A stretch of DNA of 64,000 bases from Chryseobacterium sp. 6424 (GTDB lineage: Bacteria > Bacteroidota > Bacteroidia > Flavobacteriales > Weeksellaceae): assembly GCF_003692615.1 (NCBI RefSeq), contig NZ_CP023540.1:496001-560000 (forward strand), read 5' to 3'. Below the pieces are notes generated by a model that did no database searches, was not told the origin of the DNA, and saw only the letters and a list, made by a program, of their open reading frames with translations. Shown here in pieces: positions 50,776-59,926 of the stretch; positions within the stretch are counted from its first letter, which is position 1; each line of letters starts with the position of its first letter. The position numbers were made by a program, and so were the translations under genes.

Positions 50776-51564
50776 ATGGATATTTTACACTCGAAAATTT
50801 ACGGAGCCGAATTGCCGGGCACACCTTTGCTGGTGTTTCATGGGTTGTTCGGCATGCTGGATAACTGGGGCAGTTTCGGCAAAGAAATGGGCGAATACTT
50901 CCCGGTTCATTTAATAGATTTGCGCAATCACGGTAAAAGTTTCCATTCCGAAGAAATGTCGCATGATGACTTGGCGCATGATATTCTGCATTATATGGAC
51001 TTTAATGGGTTTATAAAAGCTAATCTACTCGGGCATTCCTTAGGCGGCAAAGCAGTGATGCAGTTTGCGGTAAAATATCCGGTGAAAGTACAGAAACTTA
51101 TCGTGGTAGATATTTCTCCTAAAGCCTATCCACCGCATCATCAGGGGATTTTGAAGGCGCTGCAGAGTGTCGATTTCAATACCATTAGTACACGGCAGCA
51201 GGCCGAAGCTGTGCTGCAGCAATATATCCCTGAAAAATCTGTCATTCAGTTTCTGGCGAAAAACCTTTACTGGACTGATGATAAGAAACTCGCCTGGCGC
51301 TTCAATCTGAAAACTTTGGCCGAAAAATACAGTCAGTTTGTGTCAAATGCTATTAAATTTGGCATTTATAGTGGCGAAACCCTTTTTATTGCAGGGGCAA
51401 AATCCAATTATATTCTCCCGCAGGATGAGTTCCAGATCCGGCAGCAATTTCCCGAAGCTTCCGTAGTGCAGATCGCTGATGCCGGCCATTGGGTACAAGC
51501 CGAAAATCCACGCGACTTCAATGAAACTGTGAAAGATTTTCTTATCGAAAACCGCCCTAATTAA
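50776..51564 (+). CDS. alpha/beta-fold hydrolase (YbfF-like esterase)
   Basis: A 262-aa cytoplasmic hydrolase. The oxyanion region is LLVFHGLFGMLDNWGS, the nucleophile elbow LLGHSLGGKAVMQFA with Ser, and the catalytic His in ADAGHWVQAENPRDF. LIDLRNHGKS is typical of YbfF-type acyl esterases. The substrate is not known. Start: the ATG at 50776; a GTG one codon earlier is disregarded. It opens a run of four co-directional genes (hydrolase, SDR, acyl-CoA ligase, diphosphomevalonate decarboxylase) with short gaps. Confidence 0.9.
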   Translation: MDILHSKIYGAELPGTPLLVFHGLFGMLDNWGSFGKEMGEYFPVHLIDLRNHGKSFHSEEMSHDDLAHDILHYMDFNGFIKANLLGHSLGGKAVMQFAVKYPVKVQKLIVVDISPKAYPPHHQGILKALQSVDFNTISTRQQAEAVLQQYIPEKSVIQFLAKNLYWTDDKKLAWRFNLKTLAEKYSQFVSNAIKFGIYSGETLFIAGAKSNYILPQDEFQIRQQFPEASVVQIADAGHWVQAENPRDFNETVKDFLIENRPN

Positions 51565-51575
51565 CCTTTTTTCCT

Positions 51576-52583
51576 ATGATTTTAGTTACTGGTGCCACAG
51601 GAATCCTCGGTAGAGTCATCGTTTTAGAATTACTGAAACAAGGTCATAAAGTGCGCGCCACAAAACGGAAATCAAGTGATATTGAAGAAGTAAAACAGTC
51701 ACTGAAATTCTATACCGATAATTTCGAAGCTTTTTTTGCTGAGATAGATTGGGTAGATGTGGATTTTAAAGATATCTTCTCGCTGCAGCAAGCATTGGCA
51801 GGCGTTACGGAAGTGTATCACTGCGCCGCTACAGTAAGTTTTCACCCGGGTTTTCAGCGCGAGATGTTCCGTACAAATATTGATGGGACACGGCAATTGC
51901 TTTACGCCTGCGAAGACTCATCGGTACAGAAGTTCTGTTACGTCAGCTCTACCTCAGTGCTGGATGGTCTTAATGAGAACGGCGCGCTGGACGAGGATTC
52001 CTTCTATAACGCCAAAATCAACCATTCCAACTACGCGATTTCAAAGCATATCGCTGAAATGGAAGTGTGGCGGGCCTCGGCTGAGGGTCTACAGACCGTC
52101 ATCATCAATCCAGGTGTCATTATCGGCAGCGGAAACTGGGACAAAAGCAGCGGTCTGATTTTTAAAAATCTTACGCGGCCTTATACGTTCTCGGGTGGCA
52201 CAGCGTATATTGATGTAAGGGATGTCGCTAAAATCGCTGTTGAACTGATGGAGAAGGAGGTCTTTGACGAACGCTTCATTCTTATTTCAGAGAATAAGAC
52301 CTTCTTTGAAATGTCAGTTTATCTACGGAAAAAGATCGGTGAAAAAGCACCTAAGATCATCCCCAATAGTTTGCTACGCATAGCTTCGGTCCTTAGTTTT
52401 CTTTTAGGTTGGTTATTTTCTTTGCTGAAGCTTGCCAATAAAGTCAATACCGAAACTGTGACTACCTTTACCCCAATCTCCAATGACAAGATTAAGGAAC
52501 TGATTGGTTATCAGTTCATTCCAGTAGAAGAAAGTTTGGATTTTCACTTTAAAAATTATCTCTCAGATACACAAAACAAATAA
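51576..52583 (+). CDS. NAD(P)-dependent SDR, epimerase/dehydratase family
   Basis: An extended SDR of 335 aa. The cofactor motif ILVTGATGILGRVIVLELLKQGHKVRA is N-terminal, VYHCAATVSFHPGFQ and CYVSSTSVLDGL are conserved, and NYAISKHIAEMEVWRA carries the YxxxK pair. A hydrophobic patch near residue 265-290 (LLRIASVLSFLLGWLFSLL) could anchor it to the membrane. Similar to 3-beta-HSD/dihydroflavonol reductase-like SDRs; substrate unknown. It lies between a hydrolase and an acyl-CoA ligase, so lipid or acyl-chain metabolism is plausible (inference). Confidence 0.88.
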   Translation: MILVTGATGILGRVIVLELLKQGHKVRATKRKSSDIEEVKQSLKFYTDNFEAFFAEIDWVDVDFKDIFSLQQALAGVTEVYHCAATVSFHPGFQREMFRTNIDGTRQLLYACEDSSVQKFCYVSSTSVLDGLNENGALDEDSFYNAKINHSNYAISKHIAEMEVWRASAEGLQTVIINPGVIIGSGNWDKSSGLIFKNLTRPYTFSGGTAYIDVRDVAKIAVELMEKEVFDERFILISENKTFFEMSVYLRKKIGEKAPKIIPNSLLRIASVLSFLLGWLFSLLKLANKVNTETVTTFTPISNDKIKELIGYQFIPVEESLDFHFKNYLSDTQNK

Positions 52584-52589
52584 TAAAAA

Positions 52590-54353
52590 ATGAATTTTGC
52601 CTCATTTATCAATACCAATACCGAAAAATTCCCACAGAAACCTGCCATAGGCTTCAAGAAGAAAGATGTGTGGAAGGAAATTCACTGGCAGGATTTCCGC
52701 CGCCTGATTTTTAAAACAGCCAACGCTTTGCAGGAGTCCGGAATTTCAGCCAGCGATAAGGTAGCGATCTATAGTGATAATTCGGCGGAGTGGATGGTGC
52801 TCGATCTCGCAGTTATGTCACTTGGCGCGATTTCCGTTCCTATTTATTCCACCAATAATGGCGAGCAGGCAGCGTATATCATCAATGATTCTGAAGCTAA
52901 AATCATCCTCGTCGGCAACCAAGAACAATATGATGCCGCCTTTGAAATCCTGTGCGGCGACAATACGCTTGAGCAGATCTTGGTGGCTAAAAAATCTATT
53001 TGGATAAAAAAAGACCGCAGCGTCTATTTCGAGGATTTCATAAAGTCTGGCGCCGAACATTTTGAGATTGTGCCGAAAGAAAGCGGCGATCTGGCGACCA
53101 TTATTTACACCTCCGGAACAACAGGCGTACCCAAAGGGGTGATGCTCACGCACGGTAATTTCCAGCAGTGTATTAACGCGCATTTCGAATTCTTTAAATT
53201 TAAAAATTTCGAGAACGAGACTTCGCTGGCCTTTCTGCCGTTAACCCACGTTTTTGAGCGCAGCTGGACTTTGCTCTCCTTATATGGCGGTGCAAAAGTG
53301 TATTTCCTTGAAAATACCAAACTGATCGCACACGCACTTACCGAAGTAAGACCAACAATGATGTGCGCGGTGCCACGCTTCTACCAAAAAATTTATGCAG
53401 GGGTAAATGAGATGGTGAAAAACAGTTCGCCAGCCAAAAAGAAAATATTTAATTGGGCCCTTGAAACCGGCGGAAAAGTAGCGGAACTGAAACGAACCAG
53501 CCAGCCTGTACCTTTCGGTTTGCAGGTGAAAAACAAAGTCGCCGGTATGCTGGTCTTCAATAAAATCAGGAAAAAAATGGGTGGCAGACTGTGGTTTATG
53601 CCTTGTGGTGGTGCTTCGGTTTCGCCAGAAGTTACCCGTTTCTTCGATGCGATGGGCGCACACATGACAGTAGGTTATGGCCTTACCGAAACTACGGCTA
53701 CGCTTACCGCTTTTCCTTTTAAAAATTACCAACACGGCAGTGCAGGCATCCCGCTGGGAGATACGCAACTGAAAATTGCCGAAAACAATGAAATCCTAGC
53801 CAAAGGCAGCGGCATAATGAAAGGATATTACAAACTTCCCGAAGAAACAGCCGCAGTTTTTACAGAAGATGGCTGGTTCCGTACAGGTGATGCGGGGCGT
53901 TTCGATGAAAAAGGCAATCTCTTTATTACCGACCGCATCAAGGATTTGATGAAAACCTCTAACGGTAAATATGTAACGCCACAACCTATCGAGAATCTGC
54001 TGTCTAATAATAATTATATTACCCAAGCCATGGTGGTGGCCGAAGGCAAACCATTTGTAACCGCGCTGATTATTCCTAATTTTGAAGCGCTTAAAGAGAT
54101 GCTTCCGAAACTGAATCTCACTTTTACAAGTTGGCCAGAAATCGTTAATTCAGAGAAGATAAAAGATTTCTACCGCGAAAAACTAGAGGAGATGCAGAAA
54201 AGCCTGGCAGGCTTCGAGAAAGTGAAGAAATTTGTGCTGATGCCTTCGGAATTTGAAGTTAATTCCGGCGAAATTACACCTACTTTAAAGGTAAAACGCA
54301 ATGTAGTCATGCAGAAATATGCAGAACTGATTGAAAAAATGTACGAACATTAA
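52590..54353 (+). CDS. long-chain acyl-CoA synthetase (AMP-forming)
   Basis: Adenylate-forming ligase of 587 aa that activates fatty acids with CoA. It has the P-loop TIIYTSGTTGVPKGVMLTHGN, NETSLAFLPLTHVFERSW, VGYGLTETTATLTAFP and DGWFRTGDAGRFDEKGNLFITDRIKDLMKTSNGKYVTPQ (the adenylate-binding and hinge motifs; read here as separate blocks). The C-terminal FEVNSGEITPTLKVKR is typical of the FadD15-like group. The gene starts 6 bp after the SDR gene. The next ORF could be read from inside its 3' end, but the true start is downstream. Confidence 0.94.
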   Translation: MNFASFINTNTEKFPQKPAIGFKKKDVWKEIHWQDFRRLIFKTANALQESGISASDKVAIYSDNSAEWMVLDLAVMSLGAISVPIYSTNNGEQAAYIINDSEAKIILVGNQEQYDAAFEILCGDNTLEQILVAKKSIWIKKDRSVYFEDFIKSGAEHFEIVPKESGDLATIIYTSGTTGVPKGVMLTHGNFQQCINAHFEFFKFKNFENETSLAFLPLTHVFERSWTLLSLYGGAKVYFLENTKLIAHALTEVRPTMMCAVPRFYQKIYAGVNEMVKNSSPAKKKIFNWALETGGKVAELKRTSQPVPFGLQVKNKVAGMLVFNKIRKKMGGRLWFMPCGGASVSPEVTRFFDAMGAHMTVGYGLTETTATLTAFPFKNYQHGSAGIPLGDTQLKIAENNEILAKGSGIMKGYYKLPEETAAVFTEDGWFRTGDAGRFDEKGNLFITDRIKDLMKTSNGKYVTPQPIENLLSNNNYITQAMVVAEGKPFVTALIIPNFEALKEMLPKLNLTFTSWPEIVNSEKIKDFYREKLEEMQKSLAGFEKVKKFVLMPSEFEVNSGEITPTLKVKRNVVMQKYAELIEKMYEH

Positions 54354-54393
54354 TATTAAAAAAGCCTCATTTTACAGGGTTCAATTTAAAAAC

Positions 54394-55446
54394 ATGAAAG
54401 AATTTCAAGGTTCCGCGCACTATCAACTTATCAATACAGAGGTTTCAGCATCTTGTCCTTCAAATATCGCACTGATAAAATATTGGGGCAAATATGCCCA
54501 TCAGATACCGGCCAATCCCAGTATCAGTTATACATTAAATAACTGTAAGACAAATACATCCATTCAGTTTTTTGCTGGTGAACCATTTTCGGTGCAGACT
54601 TTTCTTTCAGGTAACGAAGAGCAGAAATTTGCCACGAAAATCGAAAAATATTTTCAAAGTATTGAAGAATATCTGCCGTGGATTCTTAAGGGCAGATACG
54701 TTATAAACACCGAGAATACCTTCCCGCACAGCTCTGGCATCGCAAGTTCCGCCTCGGGTTTCGGGGCCATCGCGAAATGTTTGGTTACACTAGAAGAAAC
54801 ATTCTCTGGGCAGTTGGGCTGCCAGCTAAAAGACCAAAAGGCCAGTTTCCTTGCCCGCCTGGGCAGTGGGAGTGCGTGCAGAAGCCTCTACAATGGGCTG
54901 ATCGTTTGGGGAAAAACCGATGAGGTGCCCCATAGTTCAGACTTGTTTGCTGTACCTTATCCTGAAGATGAGATCCACGAGGTGTTTCGCAGTTTTAATG
55001 ATTGGGTATTGCTCATCCACGAAGGGCAAAAATCGGTAAGTTCAACAGTCGGACATGGGCTGATGAATACCAATCCTTATGCTGGGCGCAGGTTTCAGGA
55101 AGCGCATGAAAATTTTACCACTCTTAAAAGCATCCTTAAGACTGGTGATCTCGAAAGCTTCATTAAACTGGTAGAACATGAGGCGCTAACCCTTCATGCG
55201 ATGATGATGATGAGCGAGCCAGCCTTCATCTTGATGAAAACGGGCACGCTGGAAGTCATTAATAAAATTTGGGATTTTAGGAAAGAAACAGGCCTTCCCT
55301 TGTTTTTCACGCTTGATGCAGGCGCTAACGTTCATTTGCTGTTCCCAGCCAATCATACCGAAGATGCGGTGAAAGAATTTATCGTAAAAGAACTTTTGAC
55401 GCATACACAAAACGGCGGCGTAGTGAAGGACGTCATGCGGTTTTAA
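54394..55446 (+). CDS. mvaD: diphosphomevalonate decarboxylase (GHMP kinase family)
   Basis: A 350-aa enzyme converting diphosphomevalonate to isopentenyl diphosphate in the mevalonate pathway. N-terminal SCPSNIALIKYWGKYAHQIPANPSISYTLNN (in parts) is the decarboxylase signature, and PHSSGIASSASGFGAIAKCL is the GHMP phosphate loop. LARLGSGSACRSLYNGLIVWGK and TLDAGANVHLLFP carry further conserved active-site residues. It follows the acyl-CoA ligase; a 21-codon N-terminal extension overlapping that gene is rejected in favour of MKEFQGSAHYQ. Other mevalonate genes are not in the window. Confidence 0.92.
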   Translation: MKEFQGSAHYQLINTEVSASCPSNIALIKYWGKYAHQIPANPSISYTLNNCKTNTSIQFFAGEPFSVQTFLSGNEEQKFATKIEKYFQSIEEYLPWILKGRYVINTENTFPHSSGIASSASGFGAIAKCLVTLEETFSGQLGCQLKDQKASFLARLGSGSACRSLYNGLIVWGKTDEVPHSSDLFAVPYPEDEIHEVFRSFNDWVLLIHEGQKSVSSTVGHGLMNTNPYAGRRFQEAHENFTTLKSILKTGDLESFIKLVEHEALTLHAMMMMSEPAFILMKTGTLEVINKIWDFRKETGLPLFFTLDAGANVHLLFPANHTEDAVKEFIVKELLTHTQNGGVVKDVMRF

Positions 55447-55448
55447 AC

Positions 55449-55487
55449 AAAAAAGGCTGTCGCAAATGATGTGTGACAGCCTTTTTA
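55449..55487. terminator. bidirectional terminator between mvaD and the small membrane protein
   Basis: AAAAAGGCTGTC (55450-55461) pairs with GACAGCCTTTTT (55475-55486). It serves both convergent genes. Confidence 0.85.
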
Positions 55488-55506
55488 TTTATAATTTCTT
55501 TTTCGG

Positions 55507-55701
55507 TTACTTTCTGTTGGCCAGTCTGCTCATGGTGTTCATGACAAATACGACCAAAATACCAATCACCGCAGCCGACATGGACAGGATGAATTTTGAG
55601 TTTTCATTGTGCCAGAAGCCCAGTTGCCATTCCATCGCATATAGGTTAAAACCAATGAAAATTACGAAAAGTGCCAGGAATATTTTATAGTAAAGATTCA
55701 T
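55507..55701 (-). CDS. small membrane protein (64 aa)
   Basis: A 64-aa protein with two membrane segments: YYKIFLALFVIFIGFNLYAM and FILSMSAAVIGILVVFVMNT, with a short loop (EWQLGFWHNENS). It lies 9 bp downstream of marC and is probably cotranscribed with it. I do not recognise a family, and no function can be given. Confidence 0.75.
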   Translation of the reverse strand: MNLYYKIFLALFVIFIGFNLYAMEWQLGFWHNENSKFILSMSAAVIGILVVFVMNTMSRLANRK

Positions 55702-55710
55702 TTCTAATAT

Positions 55711-56307
55711 TTAAAATTTAACATAAGTACTAAACAGTTGTGCGAAATTTGCCGTAAAGAGTTTGATGGAAATGGCTAACAGCACAATCCCAAAGACTTT
55801 TTGCAAAACCTGCAGGGTACCGTCACCCAGTTTTTTCTCGAGCCAGTTAGCCGATTTTAGCACCAAATATACGAAAATTGTATTGAGGACGATCCCACAG
55901 ATGATGTTAATGTCGTGATATTCGGCACGCAACGAAAGGGTGGTCGTCAGCGTTCCTGCGCCTGCGATCAGCGGAAATGCGATAGGGACGATAGAAGCCG
56001 ATTTTGCCTCCTGATTTTTATGGATTTCGATCCCTAAGATCATTTCTATCGCGATAATGAAGATGACGAAAGCCCCAGCGATGGCGAAGGAGTTGACATC
56101 CACACCGATAAACTTCAGGATTTTATTTCCGATGAATAAGAAAGAAATCATCAGTAACATAGCAACGATGGCTGCTTTGCCCGACTCGATATGCCCAAAT
56201 TTCTGTTTCAGGCTTACGATAATTGGGATGGAACCTATTATATCAATAACCGCGAAAAGTACCATAGTAGCCGTGAGGGTTTCCTTTAAAGAAAAGACTT
56301 CAAACAT
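55711..56307 (-). CDS. MarC-family integral membrane protein
   Basis: A 198-aa inner-membrane protein with six predicted segments. The family opening MFEVFSLKETLTATMVLFAVIDIIGSIPIIVSL is present (in parts), as is PIAFPLIAGAGTLTTTLSLRAEY, the most conserved MarC block. MarC proteins have no proven transport activity, and early links to antibiotic resistance were not upheld for the E. coli member. A TATTTTTG element lies 20 nt upstream. The small membrane protein gene follows. Confidence 0.92.
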   Translation of the reverse strand: MFEVFSLKETLTATMVLFAVIDIIGSIPIIVSLKQKFGHIESGKAAIVAMLLMISFLFIGNKILKFIGVDVNSFAIAGAFVIFIIAIEMILGIEIHKNQEAKSASIVPIAFPLIAGAGTLTTTLSLRAEYHDINIICGIVLNTIFVYLVLKSANWLEKKLGDGTLQVLQKVFGIVLLAISIKLFTANFAQLFSTYVKF

Positions 56308-56327
56308 ATCCTAAATTATTAATTCCG

Positions 56328-56335
56328 CAAAAATA
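56328..56335 (-). promoter_or_regulatory. TAnnTTTG promoter element of the marC-like gene
   Basis: TATTTTTG on the minus strand, 20 nt before the ATG at 56307. Confidence 0.55.
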
Positions 56336-56342
56336 GGCTTTT

Positions 56343-58082
56343 TTATTGGTTATTCCTAATTTCAGAATAAAGTAAGGAAATCCGTTCTGCCATTTCCATG
56401 AACTGCTCGCGTGTGTGATACGGAGCGTATTTTTCAAACTTCAGTTGTTCAGCCAATTCACGGTAGTTATCAAGTGTTTGCTGGCCGAAGTTCTGTGCGA
56501 TATATTCTTTGAACTTGCTTTCGGTTTCAGTCTGTAAGAAAGATTTTGTATCGTTGTGCAGTTCCTCATAGACCTCGAAAAACTTTGAGAAATCTTCATT
56601 TTCAGCCAGTTTTTTTAGATATTCAGCAGTAGCTGAAAACGGCACATGAAATTTTTTACGAATCAGGTCCTCTGTCTCGGCAATGGTAGTGATAGGCTTT
56701 TGTTCAGCCACAGGCTGTACACGGTGGCTGCTGATTCTTCTCTTCACGAAAGAGAAAAGACCCAAAACGCCTGCCAGCAACGAAAGATTGGCAATGACGA
56801 TATACCAGTTGATTTTATCTTTTTCTTTTACTTTCAGCGCATGGGTTTTCAGAACGGGCGTGTTTACGGTTTCAAGTACGGTGTTGGTATATTCATTCAC
56901 CCGTTCAAGGGCCGATTTGGCATCTACAATCTGTTCGTGTGTTTTCACATCCAACAGCAGTTGTTGCGGGCCCACTTCCATAAATTTTTTCTCTTCCGGA
57001 CTGAAAAATGCAAAATCCTCAAAACTGATGGTCACTGCGCCTGGTTTTTTAGGAATCACCACATAGTCAGCAATGATGGTCCCCTTCAGACCTTCCTGCT
57101 CCACAACTGTGTTTGCCGTGATTTTGGGCGGGAAAAATGTATAGCTGTCCGATGATAATATTTTTGGAAGCGATAAAGTATTCAGGTTACCCGAGCCTGA
57201 TAGCCTTAAACTGATATTCAGTGGCTTATCTATTTCTGTGATTTCGTTGGGTGTTTTGTTGATGACTTCTACAGCAAATTCCCCGACCGCGTTTTTATAG
57301 TGCTTTGGTTTTCCTTCCGGAAGTTTTTTTACATGAAGGCGTACACGGTTTGATTTTATTTTTTCAGGCTCGGCTGCGTTTGCCACCGTGGCAGACACCG
57401 GGTTGATCTCGATGTGCCCACTCTCCGAAGGAAAGATCATAAATACTGCCAGCACTTTTGAGGCAATGCCAGCGTTGGTTTCAATTTCGTCATTTGCCAG
57501 ACTTACAGGTGCGATATGTACATTTTTCTGTTTTGGGAGTTGAATTTTCCCCAGTTTCCGGAAATTCCCATAATCGCGGCTGTAAGCGCGGAGGACAGCA
57601 ATGGTAGGTTCGTTAGGGTAAACCGATTTGTCCTGAATCTCCATATTGAGATAAAGGTCATTAACGGCTTGATTATCAGCTACAGCTGGGCGGTCACTTT
57701 CTCGGACGTTGATGTCGAAAGGTTCGGTTTTGTAGATTTTGCCGTTTACGGTGACCAGTACGGAACCGAATTTAATTTTTCCTGCCTGTTTGGGGCTTAG
57801 TACCCACTGAAAAACCATCTGGTTGATGATATCGCCGCGCCGCGCATCGAGTACAATGGTATTTTGCTCCGAACCATAGCCTATAATGTCAAACTTAGAA
57901 AGGTCGGGCATGCGTAGAGGGGTTTCTTGCAGCATGTTTTCGCCCGCAATTTCTAGCATTACAGTAAGGTTGAAGCGCTGGTTGACCTTCGGATCTTTAA
58001 TTTCCGAAACCATCAAAGTCACCTGCCCGTAGGTGAGGCAGGCTGAAAAAAGCAGGAATATGTAAAGGAATTTATTTTTCAT
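56343..58082 (-). CDS. batD: BatD-family protein
   Basis: A 579-aa exported membrane protein. It has a signal peptide (MKNKFLYIFLLFSACLTYG), then a long periplasmic region of beta-sandwich repeats (about 20-420; KDPKVNQRFNLTVMLEI, FEWVLSPKQAG-like FQWVLSPKQAGKIKFG, LRLSGSGNLNTLSLP), one membrane segment near 435 (WYIVIANLSLLAGVLGLFSFV), and a cytoplasmic tail. BatD belongs to the Bat aerotolerance system; its biochemical role is unknown. The ATG at 58082 overlaps the BatC stop by one base; two upstream codons (TTG, GTG) are disregarded. It is the last gene of the Bat operon. Confidence 0.9.
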   Translation of the reverse strand: MKNKFLYIFLLFSACLTYGQVTLMVSEIKDPKVNQRFNLTVMLEIAGENMLQETPLRMPDLSKFDIIGYGSEQNTIVLDARRGDIINQMVFQWVLSPKQAGKIKFGSVLVTVNGKIYKTEPFDINVRESDRPAVADNQAVNDLYLNMEIQDKSVYPNEPTIAVLRAYSRDYGNFRKLGKIQLPKQKNVHIAPVSLANDEIETNAGIASKVLAVFMIFPSESGHIEINPVSATVANAAEPEKIKSNRVRLHVKKLPEGKPKHYKNAVGEFAVEVINKTPNEITEIDKPLNISLRLSGSGNLNTLSLPKILSSDSYTFFPPKITANTVVEQEGLKGTIIADYVVIPKKPGAVTISFEDFAFFSPEEKKFMEVGPQQLLLDVKTHEQIVDAKSALERVNEYTNTVLETVNTPVLKTHALKVKEKDKINWYIVIANLSLLAGVLGLFSFVKRRISSHRVQPVAEQKPITTIAETEDLIRKKFHVPFSATAEYLKKLAENEDFSKFFEVYEELHNDTKSFLQTETESKFKEYIAQNFGQQTLDNYRELAEQLKFEKYAPYHTREQFMEMAERISLLYSEIRNNQ

Positions 58083-58810
58083 CACCAATCCTTCTCGTTG
58101 CTTTGCGGCATCGAATAGGAATCTTTGTTGAGAATCCGTTTGGCGGTTTCTCTTTCTTTGTTTTCTACACGGTTAAGAATGGAGTTCTCTAGGTCTTTCG
58201 GCATTTTGCCTGAGTTGTCTTTTTTATCGTTCTGGGCATTCCCTTCGCCTTGGCCTTTGTTCCGCTGTCCGCTGCCGGCATGGTTTTTTGGGGTGTTACC
58301 TTTGTCCTGTCCCTGTTGCTGCTCTTGGTTTTCACCGCCACCACCGCCACCAGACTGGGTTTGTTGATTCTGCTGTTTTTCTTTTTCTTTCAGCATCGCG
58401 ATTTCGTAATTTTTACGGATGTTTTCGTTATAGGGATCTTGTTTAAGTGCCTGTTTATAATAATCTGCGGCTTTGCGGCTGTCGCCCGCCTGCATATTTG
58501 CATTGCCCAGATTATACAGGGCAGCGGCTTTATCGGGTAGGGTGGTTGCAAACCGGTTGGCCTTCTCATATTCCGCGATGGCTTCCGCATATTGTTTACG
58601 TTTGTACATGGCGTTACCGAGGTTGTAATGGGCGGCAAAATCATTGTTCTTTACCTTTACAGCTTCCGCAAATTTAGAGGAGGAACTTTCGTAATCTTGA
58701 CGGTCAAAATCTTTATTTCCCTCATGGATAAGCATATTGTAGCTATTCTGCCCCCAAAGAAGAGAACAGAATAGAATGAAAAGCAGGGAAAATTTTGGGT
58801 TCCAGTTCAT
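58082..58810 (-). CDS. batC: BatC-like TPR protein with Gln/Gly-rich tail
   Basis: A 242-aa exported protein (signal peptide up to about residue 20, FSLLFILFCSLLWGQ). Three to four TPR units lie at about 25-145 (AAHYNLGNAMYKRKQYAEAIAEYEKA, AALYNLGNANMQAGDSRKAADYYKQAL). A low-complexity region rich in Gln, Gly and Asn follows (about 147-200, QQNQQTQSGGGGGGENQ), then a charged C-terminus (KDSYSMPQSNEKDW). TPRs suggest a scaffold for the Bat complex. Its ATG is 5 nt after a TAATTTTG element, so it may be made from an internal promoter of the operon as well as from read-through. Confidence 0.88.
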   Translation of the reverse strand: MNWNPKFSLLFILFCSLLWGQNSYNMLIHEGNKDFDRQDYESSSSKFAEAVKVKNNDFAAHYNLGNAMYKRKQYAEAIAEYEKANRFATTLPDKAAALYNLGNANMQAGDSRKAADYYKQALKQDPYNENIRKNYEIAMLKEKEKQQNQQTQSGGGGGGENQEQQQGQDKGNTPKNHAGSGQRNKGQGEGNAQNDKKDNSGKMPKDLENSILNRVENKERETAKRILNKDSYSMPQSNEKDW

Positions 58811-58815
58811 TAGCG

Positions 58816-58823
58816 CAAAATTA
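58816..58823 (-). promoter_or_regulatory. internal TAnnTTTG promoter element before batC, 5 nt from the start codon
   Basis: TAATTTTG on the minus strand, then CGCTA and the ATG at 58810, in the 83-bp gap after batB. Confidence 0.5.
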
Positions 58824-58893
58824 TTCCTTTAATTGTTAATATTTAAGCAGGTATCTGTTAAATTTGGGTTAAAAGCGTATGTATCCACGGTTA

Positions 58894-59901
58894 TCAAAGG
58901 TTAAAACCACCTTTTGGATTGAATAATATAATGATGAGAAATAGAAAAACAGAAACCGCCAGAAAATATTGATAATAATGCACGGCGTTCTGCGATTTTA
59001 CCGTTGTAAGCGCGCTGCCAGAAGTGCGGTTAAGCGCATCATTTATTTGTAGTACAGCGTTTTCTAAATTATTTCCGTCCACGTAGGTCCCACCCGTATG
59101 TTCAGCGATATTCCTAAGCGCAGCAGTCTGCCTTTTCGAGATGACAGTCTGGCCGGTCATGTCTGTCTTATAACCCATAAGCTGCCCGAAAACATATTCG
59201 GGGATGGGTGCGCCCTCTTCAGAGCCTATACCTACAGATACCACCAAGATTCCCTCTCGTTTTGCCAGCCTGATGGCCGCTTTTTCGTTCCCCTCGTTAT
59301 CTTCACCATCGCTTAAAAGGACGATCTTTCTGGAGCCTTTGGCAACGTTCTTGAACTTGAATGCAGCAGTTTCTATGGCTTTTAGAAAATCGGTCCCCTG
59401 CATTTTCATGATGTTGGTTTCCACACCGCTTACATAGGTTTCCACAGCGGTAAAATCGGTGGTTAAAGGCATGATGGAAGCTGCTTCGCCGGCAAATACC
59501 AAAATCCCCACCTTGTCATTCTTCATCTCATTCATCGTTTGGATGATGATGTTTCGGGCCTGCACGAGTCGGTTCTGCTCCACATCCTGCGCGTTCATCG
59601 AGTTAGAGACATCAAGCAGAAAGATGACATTGTTCATTTTCTGTTGCGTTTCTATTTCTTCGGAGCCTTGCAGCAAATCTACGATTGAAATAACCAAAAA
59701 GAATACGGCGATTAAGTACAAGGCTGGCAGCAACTTAGTAAAGGCGTGTCTTTTGCCAAACAGGCTCTCTTGAAAGCGCTGTTCAGCGAACAGGCTGCGT
59801 TTTTTTCGGCTCCAACGGGTGTATCGTATCATCAGCACACCACACAGCGGCAGAAGCAGCAGCAGGAATAAATACCAGTGATTTCCTAAATACCAATCCA
59901 T
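58894..59901 (-). CDS. batB: BatB-like VWA-domain membrane protein
   Basis: A 335-aa inner-membrane protein. Two N-terminal membrane segments (LGNHWYLFLLLLLPLCGVLM, LLPALYLIAVFFLVISIV) flank a short basic loop. The VWA domain (about 90-300) has the MIDAS DVSNSMNA, PLTTDFTAVETY and KIVLLSDGEDNEGN. A last membrane segment lies near the C-terminus (YYQYFLAVSVFLFLIIILF). It pairs with the BatA gene 25 bp upstream. Bat VWA proteins are thought to work with the MoxR ATPase in protecting or assembling envelope proteins; the role is not proven. Confidence 0.92.
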   Translation of the reverse strand: MDWYLGNHWYLFLLLLLPLCGVLMIRYTRWSRKKRSLFAEQRFQESLFGKRHAFTKLLPALYLIAVFFLVISIVDLLQGSEEIETQQKMNNVIFLLDVSNSMNAQDVEQNRLVQARNIIIQTMNEMKNDKVGILVFAGEAASIMPLTTDFTAVETYVSGVETNIMKMQGTDFLKAIETAAFKFKNVAKGSRKIVLLSDGEDNEGNEKAAIRLAKREGILVVSVGIGSEEGAPIPEYVFGQLMGYKTDMTGQTVISKRQTAALRNIAEHTGGTYVDGNNLENAVLQINDALNRTSGSALTTVKSQNAVHYYQYFLAVSVFLFLIIILFNPKGGFNL

Positions 59902-59926
59902 ATTTATAGCAGCAACAGTGCTTTTT

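Noticed and set aside
56646..57155. 169-aa plus-strand ORF inside batD
   Set aside because: Antisense shadow of BatD with no family motif.
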